Shown piece by piece: positions 22,736 through 32,866 of a stretch of DNA of 64,000 bases (position 1 is its first letter; the number at the start of each line of letters is the position of its first letter). Where the stretch lies: the NCBI RefSeq assembly GCF_001680005.1, contig NC_033559.1:434001-498000 (forward strand). Reading direction: 5' to 3'. The notes beneath the pieces were generated by a model that saw only the letters and a list, made by a program, of their open reading frames with translations, was not told the origin of the DNA and searched no databases. This DNA comes from Plasmodium coatneyi (taxonomy: Eukaryota > Apicomplexa > Aconoidasida > Haemosporida > Plasmodiidae). A program made the translations under genes and the position numbers.

Positions 22736-22970
22736 ATCATAATCATAATCAGTTGAAGGTAAATAAAGGCATATTTAAAAAGTGGAGCTGAATTAAAAAT
22801 ATAATTGTATGCAAATTCGCACACGTCTGTTTTGTTGTACTTTTTTTTTTTTAGTCCCTTTCGAGGTGTATTCTCACTAATGTAGCGCATTGCACGGCGT
22901 CTATGCATATCACATTTGTATGTTTCTGTGCTATTTTTTCAACCCTTTTTTCTACCCATTTTTTTTTTTG
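22458..22970. other. Convergent intergenic region with A27 and TCATAA repeats
   Basis: This is the 3' flank of both the plus-strand RRM gene and the minus-strand MiaA gene. It holds an A27 run (22704-22730) followed directly by about three copies of TCATAA (22731-22750). No gene is seen. Confidence 0.6.
22704..22750. repeat. A27 followed by TCATAA microsatellite
   Basis: The A run passes directly into three full TCATAA units plus a partial one, in the convergent gap between the RRM gene and MiaA. Confidence 0.85.
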
Positions 22971-24599
22971 TTAACTGCGGCAGAATTTCAGCACCGTCTG
23001 CACCGCTGCAGAGAGCTGCTCGGCGTAGTCGCGTGACACGTCTATCCTGTTCAGCGGGATGTTATAGCATTTTACAAATCTGTTTAATACCCACCTCCTC
23101 TGCCGCTTCGCATACTTATACGTTTTTCTAACCAAATTTTCTTTGCACAAATTGAACAATTCTTCATTACCATCATTGTTCATTTTTTTTTCAATGTACG
23201 TATCAAACTCTTTGTATGCAATGCTTTGGTTAATCCCCTTCCCAAACAGCTTAACATTTGCATTCTCATTTTGTTTCTTCAATTTTATGGCTTCGTCCAA
23301 CAGTCCCTTCGAAACCATATCGTCTACTCTCTTTTGGATATTCCCCCGTAGCACATCGTCATTGTCGTAGTCCAGGTAGAAGATGCAGGGGGCATACCTT
23401 GTCCTATCGAAATCGTTATTTTTGTGGTTTCTCATTTTTATTAGGTCACTATGTTTCCTATTGTGTGAGTAGAAAATGTCTAGACTTCTACAAATTCTTT
23501 TCCTGTCATTTTGGTGCAACTGATTGGCTCTTTCTTCGTCGACCCGTTTCAACTCTGCATGCAGTTCTTCATTTGTCTTGTGTTCATAAGGATCCGTTCC
23601 GCTATGCACTCCGCTATGCACTTCGCTATGCGTTTCGTTATACGTTTTGGTATGGGCTTCTTCCAAATCTACCACAGATTCCCACAGGAGCGACTCAACG
23701 TAAAGCAGCGTACCTCCAACAACAATGGCCAATTTGTTCCTCTCACTTATGCTACGGATAATGGGTATCGTATGGCTAATAAATTTATATGCATTGAACT
23801 CTTCCTTCGGTCCACACACATCCAAAAGGTGGTGTTTTATGTCCCTCTTTTCTTCTTCCTCCACTTTGGCTACACCTACCTTGAAATTTTGGTAAACCTG
23901 CATAGAATCCGCACTAATTATTTCGCTCTCCACATTATTCTTCTGCAGTTCTTCACACAAGTCTATGCTAAACTTTGTCTTCCCACTGCATGTTACACCG
24001 ATAATGAGAATAATTTTCTGCTTCTCTGTTTTGTTCAAATTTGGCTGGACAGCTAGGTGGCTACTTTGCACGTAGGAATCCTTTCCGTCTACACTAACCA
24101 CTTCGTTCGCAGCGCCCCCATTTGCCTTTTCGATCACGTCACTTGCAGACGAAGTTTGTCTCATGATTTTCTCTTCCTCTGTTACGTCCGATTTGTACTC
24201 CTCCTCTAATTGGCTACTCTCCAAATGGGACAACTGTTGCAGGTTTAATTTCTCATTTCTGTTTCTCCTTTTAATGCGAAGGGGGTTGCTGCATATGAAC
24301 AACCTCACCCTCCTCTTGCCCACAAAGGTATTGGCTACCCACTCATTTCGCCTACCCAAATGGCGATTCAAATTGGACTTATGCTTTAGGTGATAACTGT
24401 TCCTGTCCTTGGCTACGTAGCTCTTGCTATTCTTGCAGGTGAGAAAATTCTGTGGATAGGTTTTCCAATCTATGTAGTTCCCCCTTGTTGGAATGCCCCT
24501 TTGGTGCTTTACCACAAAGGAGGTGACTGCCACGGGGAAAATATAAACAAAGAGGGTAAGTAAGCTCAGAAAAGTGCAACTATAAGCGACACAAAACAT
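22971..24599 (-). CDS. MiaA: tRNA dimethylallyl (isopentenyl) transferase, apicoplast-type precursor
   Basis: This enzyme transfers a dimethylallyl group to N6 of A37 in tRNAs that read codons starting with U. The single-exon frame of 542 codons starts at the ATG at 24599. Residues 1-27 (MFCVAYSCTFLSLLTLFVYI and on) are a signal peptide. A long Lys/Arg/Asn-rich, acid-poor stretch (about 30-115) serves as a likely apicoplast transit peptide. The catalytic part begins near residue 195 with the P-loop GVTCSGKT (201-208). It is followed by the substrate motif SADSMQVYQNFKVGVAKV, the HHLLDVCGPKEEFNAYKF segment, the VVGGTLLYVESLL motif, and QNDRKRICRSLDI. At the end is the RQRRWVLNRF tRNA-binding region. 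A Glu/His/Ser-rich insertion interrupts the domain after the GGTLLY motif. The length beyond about 310 residues (the bacterial size) is explained by the leader and insertions. In an apicoplast that makes isoprenoid precursors, the donor DMAPP would be available locally. Confidence 0.95.
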   Translation of the reverse strand: MFCVAYSCTFLSLLTLFVYIFPVAVTSFVVKHQRGIPTRGNYIDWKTYPQNFLTCKNSKSYVAKDRNSYHLKHKSNLNRHLGRRNEWVANTFVGKRRVRLFICSNPLRIKRRNRNEKLNLQQLSHLESSQLEEEYKSDVTEEEKIMRQTSSASDVIEKANGGAANEVVSVDGKDSYVQSSHLAVQPNLNKTEKQKIILIIGVTCSGKTKFSIDLCEELQKNNVESEIISADSMQVYQNFKVGVAKVEEEEKRDIKHHLLDVCGPKEEFNAYKFISHTIPIIRSISERNKLAIVVGGTLLYVESLLWESVVDLEEAHTKTYNETHSEVHSGVHSGTDPYEHKTNEELHAELKRVDEERANQLHQNDRKRICRSLDIFYSHNRKHSDLIKMRNHKNNDFDRTRYAPCIFYLDYDNDDVLRGNIQKRVDDMVSKGLLDEAIKLKKQNENANVKLFGKGINQSIAYKEFDTYIEKKMNNDGNEELFNLCKENLVRKTYKYAKRQRRWVLNRFVKCYNIPLNRIDVSRDYAEQLSAAVQTVLKFCRS

Positions 24600-25432
24600 C
24601 TACGTTTAGAAAATGATGCCTGTCTGTATTTGTGTTGGGCATCTTGCCAAAGCGGAACCACTGTGAGGGATATCAAGATAGAGTCCTATACAGAACACTA
24701 TATTGTGACATTCAAACAAATATGCAGAAATGGCGACGTGATATCATGCATGCGTTTTCGCGTGAGTATATTCATATCTGCGTATATGTACACATGAACA
24801 GGTGGTAGAACTGGGGGGTTTAGGTGGAAAGATCAAGCGTCGAATCTTTTGATAAGCACTCAAAGGAAGAACAATCCATAAGAACCGCTTTCGCCCCAAC
24901 CCTACATATCAATTTCGCTAGATGTCCTTTTCACACCTTAAGATGCAAAACAGCTACATGCTTACGTGCATATGCCCTGTTAAGTGCTCCCTGGCACGTA
25001 TGCTGCTATTTCTTTCCGCATCTGTGTATTCAACTTTTCCCTCACAAAATTGCTCACTCATGATGCGCCGCTTCGCAGTAGTCTTAAAAGGATGACACCA
25101 TCCATTTAAATTAATTCTTTTAAGAATGACCTATTGGGGAGTCAAATAACTCATTTTTGCACTTCCTTCAGGTGGTTATAAACATATGTGGGTGTCAACA
25201 AAATGACAACAAAAAAATGATGACCCAGGTTGTGCAAAAATGGCAGCAAAAAATGGTCACCGAAGTTGTGCCAAAATGGTGCCGACGCGACGACCACATT
25301 GACTACAAAATGACGAGAGCGCAAGGAACAAGCGGCTCACACAAAAAGTTGGAAAACATTAAAACAGTTAAAAACAAAAAAGGAATTCACAAAATGATGA
25401 AGGAGGGATATTTCCGGATCCCCTCTCTGACC
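24600..25432. other. Intergenic region between MiaA and the eight-exon gene
   Basis: This is the MiaA promoter side and the 3' flank of the next minus-strand gene. A degenerate direct repeat of about 36 bases occurs at roughly 25216-25290 (two copies built around GTTGTGC-AAAATGG). The plus strand is open here for over 100 codons, but only from a non-ATG codon, so I do not call a gene. Confidence 0.45.
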
Positions 25433-27783
25433 CTAAAGCATTCGCATAGACTCCAGCTTCATCGTTTCCACTATCGGCGAATACTGAGCTATAACTTTGG
25501 AAAGGGAAAAATGAAGGGCGTCCTTGATCATTTCGCTCTGCGCCTTTAATAACTTCATTTGCAAATCTAGAATTTTCTGTCGTTCCAGTTTTTCTGAAAT
25601 GTCCCTCCTCTTCTGCATCTGCATCACCAGTTCGTCAATCGTGGGGTACCTGCAATTTGGCGAAAAGGGGCGTAACACAGAAGGGGGTGCATCCCGTTAT
25701 TTTCTATGCTCATGCAGTCATTTCGATGAAGATATGAGCGCACAGTGTGGCTAGAAACGCTCGTAGAATACTCCATCAGGAAGGGGATCTACTACAATGA
25801 CGTGTGTTCACTTACCCGTAATCCGTCTGGCTTATTTTTACGTTCAAAATGTTTCCTGTATCTTCATTTTCCTCCTCCTCTATGAAGGAAGACTGCCTTT
25901 GGAAATTCTCCTGAGAGGGTGGAAAAGTGCCAATGGTTTGTGCATGCGTTTGAAGGGCCCCCAATTTTAGTGGCAAACTAAAAGGTGCAAATCGCGAGGG
26001 TGAAAGGTCAATATAATGTCCACCTTTATCTTCTCCTTTTCCTCTCGCTGTCCCAGCTCCTTCAACTCCTTCGTCAGGGCTCGGTGCACGATCTTTAAAA
26101 GGGGTGAAAAAAATGTCGTTAAATGTAGAACCTATTTTGAAGTAATCGCGGAGGCACATATGCTTGTGTTCCCCCTAGGATGGCGCTAATTCGTGAAAAG
26201 AAAAATAATAAACCGTGAACCGCAAATCAGAATCACCTTCTTGTCAACCAAGAACGGGTTCAGCTGCAGTTGGATCTGCTTCTCCAGCTCCAGAATGGTT
26301 ATGTCCGTCAGGATGGAGAATTCGGATAAGGCCATTTCGAACATCTGCCAAGGGGGAAGAAGGAGGGCAAGCATTTAGAAATCGCCCCCTCTCGACGCAC
26401 GCTTGCAGGTAGGTGTTCCTCCGCGTGGAGTCATACACATGGGTAGACATACACACAAATGCAACATGCGTGTTTAGTGCCTCTTTCTAGGCAAGGAAAA
26501 GTAAGGCAGTACCGCAACTTCCTCATCGGTCCTGTACTGCTCCATCTCTTCGATTTTTTCCTTTATCTCTACGCTGGGTTCAGTTAACTCGGACAGCTGC
26601 AAAAGGGAAAGGGTAAAAAAAAAATTTACAACAAAACGGTGTCATCAAACGGTGTCGTCATCCATTATGTAGCTCTCTATTTTAAGGTAATAATTGATAC
26701 CATCCATGTACGTACCGATATCTTCACAGAAGGCAACGTTCTATTAACGTAATTCTGTTCCAGAAAGGACGTATGTTTTCTAAGTTCGGGTGGTGGCAGT
26801 GGACCACTTGTTGCTTGATTAACCTTTTGGTGTTTCTTCAGGTTATTTTTCGCTGGAACATCTTCTGCAGGCTTCTTCATGTTCTCACGTCTTAACATTT
26901 TGACAGAATTAGAAATGACCGAGCCCAGCATATTCGGGTCGTTGAAAATGCTTAACGATTTTTCCACTGTGTCTTGTATTTTTATCTTTGAGCTCGACAA
27001 CGATTTGTTGTATTCGTCCTCCAGCTTCTGCATCATTCCCTGTGAGTGTATGGCGCGTTTCCGTTCGTTCATTTTTTAGCCACGCATTTTAGCACTAGTT
27101 TTATGCGTGCGTATGGGCAGGCTTCTTCACGTATATTTGGCCACACGGGCATTCATTGACATCCCCTACCTCCTCCAGTTTAAGCCTCGCAGATTCCAAC
27201 AGCTTAATTTCTGCCGCCACCTGCGGTAGAGGCTATTATAAAAAAAGCAACAACGAGTATATGGGCATAATAGAGCAATGATGAATGGGAACGTAAGCCG
27301 CATGAGTTGCCGGAGGCAGGACGGTTTTCAAACACCCTTCGGCGTAACCCCTGCATCATGCGTGCCTATTTTGGGGATCCCCCTAAGTATGCTCCCGCAT
27401 GTGTACGGATAGTCAATTGCCTATACGGGAAAACACCCTATGGAGATGCTATCCCTTTTTTTTTTTTTTTCTTTTCTTATTTATTTCGATTTTTGCCTAC
27501 ATTTTCTGGGGGACTCAACTTGACTTCAATAGATGGCAGCGTCTTGGAGTTGAACTCGTAGTCAATTGGCCACCCCATATTTTCCTAACAAGCAGAATAT
27601 AAATGGGGTCGGAAATGTGGGGTATGCAGAGGAGACAACTAATTTTACGTCGCAAAGTCGAATTTATTTATTTATTCTTCGCTTTCTTCCTCATTTCCAG
27701 CGTACATCTTCACACAGAATTATCTCCAAAATGGAGCAAGCCAGAACGGCACAAGGAACAAGAAATTTCAATCTGAACAACAT
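25433..27783 (-). CDS. Eight-exon gene for a secreted coiled-coil protein (about 341 aa), function unknown
   Basis: This gene was assembled from eight small exons: 27706-27783, 27170-27220, 26716-27039, 26513-26596, 26237-26344, 26024-26092, 25816-25910 and 25433-25649. All seven introns are GT-AG and all junctions keep phase (phase 0 except the last, which splits a Gly codon). Exon 1 is MLFRLKFLVPCAVLACSILE plus six residues ending ED, a good signal peptide; it is the least certain exon because its intron is 485 bases. The remainder is strongly helical and charged, without Cys: AAEIKLLESARLKLEE, then a helix QKLEDEYNKSLSSSKIKIQD. A Pro-containing linker, several short heptad-like helices (TILELEKQIQLQLNPFLVDK; ALTKELKELGQREEKEK), an acidic patch and the final helix MKLLKAQSEMIKDALHF follow. 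The acidic post-signal sequence argues against the apicoplast and for the secretory pathway or apical organelles. No family is recognised. Confidence 0.72.
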
Positions 27784-28677
27784 TTTGATTATTACAGTAT
27801 TGTTTATGAATTGTAAGTTAGAAGAAAAGAGTTACTTTCACTTTTGTCCACGCACGATTCATGCAAATGTGTGTAGAGACTAACGCGTACATACGTACAT
27901 GTCTGCGTGACAGTAGATTCTTTGTCATCAGTAAATGCACAAATAAGTGAATCGTTGGCGGAAAAAGGGGCAAAAAAAAAAAGTGTTCGCGTTAAAATAA
28001 CAAATTGTTGCATAAAGGGAAGAATAAATGGACATAAAAATGTGGAATGAAAAAATAGACTTAAATGTACGTACACGTAAAAAGTTGTTCTTGTGAAAAG
28101 GAGATTTAAGAAAATAAAAAAAAAAAAAAACACTTTTCTGTCTTTATTTAAAAACTATTTTGCAAAGGTCCATTCTCTGCTTTCTTCTGTACTGCTTCTA
28201 AAAATAAAAGAAGAGCCAAGACAATGGCCTTTTTCTTTTTTTCTACCATTAGACATATATAATAAACATAAGCATTAAAAAAATTGATTTGTTGAAAAGA
28301 CCCCATTGTGTCATTACTCATTATGCATATCGATTTTCTGTACCTTTTTTTCTGGCTCATGTAATTCCCACGAGATAAAACGCACATATCTTTCTTGACA
28401 TGGCAAGAGCGCTAAATCCATGCGGCGTCCTTTTTTTTTTATATTCTGCTACAAGTGCGTATACCTGCATAGGGCAGCTGGGGCATCCTACTTCTTACTA
28501 CCTTTATCTGCGGCGATACGCTCTCCTTTTTGCATTTTTTTTTTTTTTTTTTTTTTTTGCAATTCGTTCGTATAATTGTTTTCATCTGTAGGCATATTAA
28601 CAAGTTGTGGCTCCCTTTTGTGGGTAGTAAATTCTGCCAGTTTTTTTTTTTTTTTTACGGTGCCTTTTCGTGATAGT
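27784..28677. other. Intergenic region with T24 tract
   Basis: This lies between the start of the eight-exon gene and the stop of the acidic repeat protein. It contains a T24 run (28535-28558) and other A/T tracts. Frames here are dominated by Phe or Lys homopolymers. No gene is supported. Confidence 0.55.
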
Positions 28678-31203
28678 TCAGCTGGATTCGTCGCTGCCGC
28701 TTTGGGATTCGCTTTGACTCTCGCTCTCTGATCCACTTTCACTTCCGCTTTCAGTTCCACTCCCACTTTCACTTCCACTTTCACTTTCACTTTCACTTCC
28801 ACTTTCGGATTTGCTTTCACTTTCAGATTTGCTTTCTTCTTTGCATTCCTTTTCCCCTTCCACTGTGGTACCATCTATTTTGTTTTGGCCCCCTGGTTTA
28901 TCTTCATCATCGCCTTTGCTATCCTCTTCAGAGTCCTCACTACTTGTGCTGTCACTTCCCTCCGTGTCACTTTCACTTTCTGTTGCTTCACTTCCACATG
29001 TGTCTTTTTTCCCTTCCTCCTCACTCTTGCTATGTGCATCTTCAATTTTGTCACTTCCTCCTGTGTTACCTGTCTGCTTCGTTTTGTCCTTGTCCACGTC
29101 ACTTTCTCCTTCGGAGCTGTCTTCGCCGCTTCCTTCATCGCTTCCTTCATCGCTTCCTTCATTGCTATCTTCATCACTTTGTTTGTCATTTTTAATTTTA
29201 CTCTCCCCTTCCAGCGTTTCAGCTTTTCCATTTTCCTTCCCAACTGGCCCATCGCTTTCTTCACTTTCATTTTCTCCACTTTCGCTATCTGTACTTTCAC
29301 TGTCTTCAGTTTCACTGTCTGCACTTTCGCTTTCTGCACTTTCACTATCTCCTGTTTCGCCTTCGTTACTTCGACCCCCTTCCTCTTCATCCTCCTTATC
29401 TACGCTATTTAAACCTCCTCTTTCCTTGTCACTTCCATCCCCAATTTGTTCATTCCCCTCGAAGATATTTTCAACAATTTTGCTGCGTTCTTCAACATCG
29501 ACATTAATTGGGGCTTCTTCCTTTTCTTTTATTTCGGCTGAGTTCTCCCTTTGCAGCTCTGCATTCTGTTCCTTATCTTGGGCCACTTGGGCTACTTCAG
29601 TTTCTTCTGGCAAGTCATCTTTGACCACATGGGCATCTTCAGCAACTGCAACCTCATAAACCGCTGCAACGTCTTCCCCCCCTTCGCTATCCAAAGCGTC
29701 TCGTTCGTCACATTTATTCACGCCACCTACCACTTCATTTTGCTGCGTGCCTTCTTCCGATTTGTCGGCTTCGCAAGTAGGCCTGTTTGAATTCTCCCCC
29801 CCATCATGTGTTTCATATGGAATGACCAAATTGCTTATCAGTGCTTCCGTTGTGCATAAGTTCAGAGGATCCTCACCTCCACTTTTCACTTCAACTTGAT
29901 TTAAAAAACTGCAATTTGTGTCGATTCCTTTGTCGAGATAGTACTTTTTTAAGCTATCACTGGCATAACTGTAAAAGTCATCATATTTTAGCAAGCTCTC
30001 CATGAATTTATTTACAAGCAGTAAGGACTCCGAATTCTTTTTTTTTATTTCGCTGCTCAGAAGGAGGAAATCTTTTCCCTCTGAATTGTCTTCCTCCTCA
30101 CCGGGCGCCTCTTCGCCCATTAGCATTTCATCCTTTAGCAGTTCCTCCGTTGGCAATTCGTCCACTTGGTCGTCCTCCGCGGCGTTGTCTTCTTCATCAT
30201 CTGCTTCGTCCTCCACTTTGTTCACCACGACATCCATCACCTCCTCCACCACTTCACTTACCGCGTCATTCACGGTCTTTTTCCCGTTCTCCTCTTTCCC
30301 TTCTTCCATTTCTTCTTGAGAGATTCGTTCCTTTTCACTGTACGCGCTCAGGGCGTATTCTTGCTCGGTGTCCTCGTTTATTACATTTGAATGTTCCACT
30401 TCGTCATCCACTTCTTCGATCTCTTCTTCCTCGACCGTCTCCTCTTCGTTTTCCACATATTCTTCGTCTTCTTCACCGTCTTCCACGTCGTCGTTGTCCC
30501 CCTCTTCGTTTTCTTCCTCTTCCTCCTCCGCGTCTACTCCACTTTCTTCTTCACATTCTGCTTCCGCCAGCTCCTGCTCCTCTTCGACCTCTTCCTCTAT
30601 TTCGATTTCTTCCTCTACTTCTACCTCCTCCTCGATTTCTTCTTCCTCTTCCACTTCTATTTCTTCCTCTTCGACTTCTTCTTCCTCCTCATGTATAACT
30701 TCTTCCTCTTCCTCCTCCCCCTCGGAGGACGAATATATTTTGCGTCTGCGTGCCGTGGGCACAGGCACTTTCACGCAACCCTTTGCGGGGACATTTCGAA
30801 TGGAACTGCCAGGACTGATACTGTCATTCCTGTCATTACGATAGGAAGGCGTTTTCTCCACGTCATAATTCTGCAAAGGCCCAAATCTTACAGACTTTTC
30901 TCTCTTTAACAACTGCTTCCCATCTTTGCCCAGGTAATTAATTTTCTTCTCTCCCTTTTGAAGTCCATCCCCTTTGCCACCTTTCCTAGTAGGAATTAAC
31001 TCATGTAAATTTTTATTCACAAAATATTTTTTTACAGGAGTGGCTTTTTTGGAAGACTGTTCTTTTTTCTTGTCTTTTAAAAAAATATTTTTCAAAACGT
31101 TGGTTGCGTCTACGTACTTGTATTCATTTTTAAATATGAATTTTTTTGTGTGGCTGGTTACGTTTTTCTCCTCATCTTTTTTTTTTTTTTCAAACTTATT
31201 CAT
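28678..31203 (-). CDS. Highly acidic Glu/Ser-repeat protein (841 aa), function unknown
   Basis: I do not recognise a family. The single open frame begins at ATG 31203. The first 150 residues are basic, with possible conserved motifs (KFIFKNEYKYVDATNVLKNI, KSVRFGPLQNYDVEKTPSYR). A long Glu run follows (about residues 155-275, plus 30380-30740). Then comes a moderately ordered helical centre (SLLLVNKFMESLLKYDDFYS; CSFLNQVEV), and finally a repetitive tail of Ser-Glu, Ser-Gly and Asp units, including four 12-base Gly-Ser-(Asp/Gly)-Glu units near 29129-29164 and ending SESQSGSDESS. There is no signal peptide or membrane segment. A basic head with a long acidic and Ser-rich tail is seen in chromatin, nucleolar and casein-kinase-2 target proteins, but this is only analogy. 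The open frames on the opposite strand over 28.8-30.9 kb are shadows of the triplet-biased repeats. Confidence 0.85.
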   Translation of the reverse strand: MNKFEKKKKDEEKNVTSHTKKFIFKNEYKYVDATNVLKNIFLKDKKKEQSSKKATPVKKYFVNKNLHELIPTRKGGKGDGLQKGEKKINYLGKDGKQLLKREKSVRFGPLQNYDVEKTPSYRNDRNDSISPGSSIRNVPAKGCVKVPVPTARRRKIYSSSEGEEEEEEVIHEEEEEVEEEEIEVEEEEEIEEEVEVEEEIEIEEEVEEEQELAEAECEEESGVDAEEEEEENEEGDNDDVEDGEEDEEYVENEEETVEEEEIEEVDDEVEHSNVINEDTEQEYALSAYSEKERISQEEMEEGKEENGKKTVNDAVSEVVEEVMDVVVNKVEDEADDEEDNAAEDDQVDELPTEELLKDEMLMGEEAPGEEEDNSEGKDFLLLSSEIKKKNSESLLLVNKFMESLLKYDDFYSYASDSLKKYYLDKGIDTNCSFLNQVEVKSGGEDPLNLCTTEALISNLVIPYETHDGGENSNRPTCEADKSEEGTQQNEVVGGVNKCDERDALDSEGGEDVAAVYEVAVAEDAHVVKDDLPEETEVAQVAQDKEQNAELQRENSAEIKEKEEAPINVDVEERSKIVENIFEGNEQIGDGSDKERGGLNSVDKEDEEEGGRSNEGETGDSESAESESADSETEDSESTDSESGENESEESDGPVGKENGKAETLEGESKIKNDKQSDEDSNEGSDEGSDEGSGEDSSEGESDVDKDKTKQTGNTGGSDKIEDAHSKSEEEGKKDTCGSEATESESDTEGSDSTSSEDSEEDSKGDDEDKPGGQNKIDGTTVEGEKECKEESKSESESKSESGSESESESGSESGSGTESGSESGSESESQSESQSGSDESS
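29129..29164 (-). repeat. 12-base coding repeats (Gly-Ser-Asp-Glu units)
   Basis: Plus-strand units of the type CTTCCTTCATCG are repeated about three times, encoding successive G-S-D-E units in the acidic tail of the 841-residue protein. Copy number is likely to vary between strains. Confidence 0.75.
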
Positions 31204-31726
31204 TCTTTAGGGTGTTGCGTCTGTGTGGGAAGTCACCGTGGAGGGAGAAACTACCAAGTGGATCAGCAGTACACTCAAGGCGCTAAATGAACTCACTGCA
31301 AGGGATCCAATCAGGTGCCCACATGAGAGTAGACGAACTATTATCTCACGTCACTCGAAACAAATTTCGCACATAACAATTTAGAAGCGCGTTTTGATAA
31401 AAAAAGGATACTAACACATAGGAAACCAAGGGGAAATTGATTTAAAGGAATCAGGATCCGGGGGGAATCGCAACGTGGTGTATCCGTTATTCGGAACTGC
31501 CACACAAACGTGGGCGCAAACATGTGATGACCCCCCAATGCGCAGTACACGCATGTACATATGAGAATTGGTAATGCACTTATAAGGGCAAACACGAGTA
31601 TGGTTAAAAAAAAAAAAAAGACAAATAGTACACACCCTGGGGAAACGCGCCGCATTGTTCGCACATAGACAAAGGTCTGCTCGCGTGTGCATATAAGGGG
31701 CTAGAACCTCTGAAAGAACTTTCGAA
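31204..31726. other. Short intergenic region
   Basis: This is the promoter side of the acidic repeat gene and the 3' flank of the RAP-like gene. It contains an A13 run near 31607-31619. I see nothing else in it. Confidence 0.6.
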
Positions 31727-32866
31727 CTACTTGATGATGGAATATAAGGACTGCTTCACAAAATTTAACTTATCCTCCGAAGCGCTAGGCATGAGCTCCT
31801 TATAGAGATGCAAAACTTTGAAACCCAGCCTCTTAAATAACTCATAACGTTCGGAAAAATAGGGAGTAAGTGTTAGGGTCCCCTGAAAAGTATCATTATT
31901 GCCTATACATTCTACAATTAGATAAAAGTCTTTTACAAAAATGGGCACACTATAGTTATACATATTTAGGACCTCTATTTGGCAATTTAATTTTAATAAA
32001 ATTTCACGGACTTCTCCTACGAAGGGATAATCTAGGTATCTACTTTTTCTTCCTATTGAGCTTTGAAATGACTGTAAAAAAGTGAACACAGAACTATCGA
32101 TATATTTTTCATCCAACCATGAGCAGAACTGATTGAGAATAATTAGCTGTACCTCCTTTACAAAGTACACGTAGCTTAAATAACTGGTAGTACGGATAGA
32201 CATATCTGAACGAGGCAATATCAACCAAAAGCGGAGCAAGTCATTTATGAAACTTGTCAGGGTATAGGATAATTTTTTATCCTGGTATTCCTTGGCGACT
32301 TTTATCCTTAACAGGTTTGGGATGATTTGGTACATCACCTTTTCCTCCTCCCTCTTATTAAATGTTAACACTTTAAGTCTTTTCACCAATTTGTGAAGGT
32401 CCTCCTTTTTTAAAATTATGCTAAAAAAATTGATGCATTTTAAAATATCCGCTATTTCGTGTAAATTGTAAAAATTAATGTTTCTGAAAATATGTTGACA
32501 TATCAGCTTCAACCTTTCGCAGTCTCTATTTTGCATCCTCCTTAACGAAATAAGGTCGCCAAGTATTTTTCCATTAAGTTCGCTTTTGTGTCTTTCCGCA
32601 TGGGTATCACAATGGGCCATAATTTCATCACATTTATGCCCCCTTTCGTTACTACTCCCGTTTTCAGCGGATCTTTCATCGCAGCGTCTGATTAATTCGT
32701 TCTGCGTGCAGACGGACAAGCTTCTTTTTCCATGGCAAAAAAAGGTACTTCCTATTTTGCCCTCCAATGGTTCGTACGTGGTTGCGCCACTGGCTGGGTG
32801 GACAGGTCCATACTTGCTGATATCCCCAACGTGCTTGCGTACCTTCGTATGAAAGAAACAAGTCAA
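31727..32866 (-). CDS. RAP-domain-like protein, probable organellar RNA factor (5' end unresolved)
   Basis: The open frame encodes about 379 residues. A hydrophilic N-terminal part is followed by helical repeats rich in Leu, Ile and Phe (about 105-290; for example YNLHEIADILKCINFFSIIL). The C-terminal block at about 303-375 has VPIFVKDFYLIVECIGNNDT, then TPYFSERYELFKRLGFKVLH and a final helix. This is the layout of a RAP domain (beta-strand with an acidic residue, 'R-x-x-x-x-x-x-G-(F/W)-x-V', final helix), preceded by the helical array usual in apicomplexan mitochondrial RAP proteins that bind fragmented rRNA. The match is by eye and divergent. The frame begins with TTG at 32866, not ATG, and a pyrimidine-rich tract with AG sites lies at 32845-32820. 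The true start is therefore probably in an upstream exon, possibly the ATG at about 32960, or begins downstream of 32845. The divergent neighbour L29 starts about 0.8 kb away. Confidence 0.7.
   Translation of the reverse strand: MTCFFHTKVRKHVGDISKYGPVHPASGATTYEPLEGKIGSTFFCHGKRSLSVCTQNELIRRCDERSAENGSSNERGHKCDEIMAHCDTHAERHKSELNGKILGDLISLRRMQNRDCERLKLICQHIFRNINFYNLHEIADILKCINFFSIILKKEDLHKLVKRLKVLTFNKREEEKVMYQIIPNLLRIKVAKEYQDKKLSYTLTSFINDLLRFWLILPRSDMSIRTTSYLSYVYFVKEVQLIILNQFCSWLDEKYIDSSVFTFLQSFQSSIGRKSRYLDYPFVGEVREILLKLNCQIEVLNMYNYSVPIFVKDFYLIVECIGNNDTFQGTLTLTPYFSERYELFKRLGFKVLHLYKELMPSASEDKLNFVKQSLYSIIK

Noticed and set aside
28811..30909. Several plus-strand frames of 79-282 codons rich in Ser, Leu, Phe or Arg
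   Set aside because: They are mirror frames of the Glu/Ser/Asp repeats in the minus-strand acidic protein.
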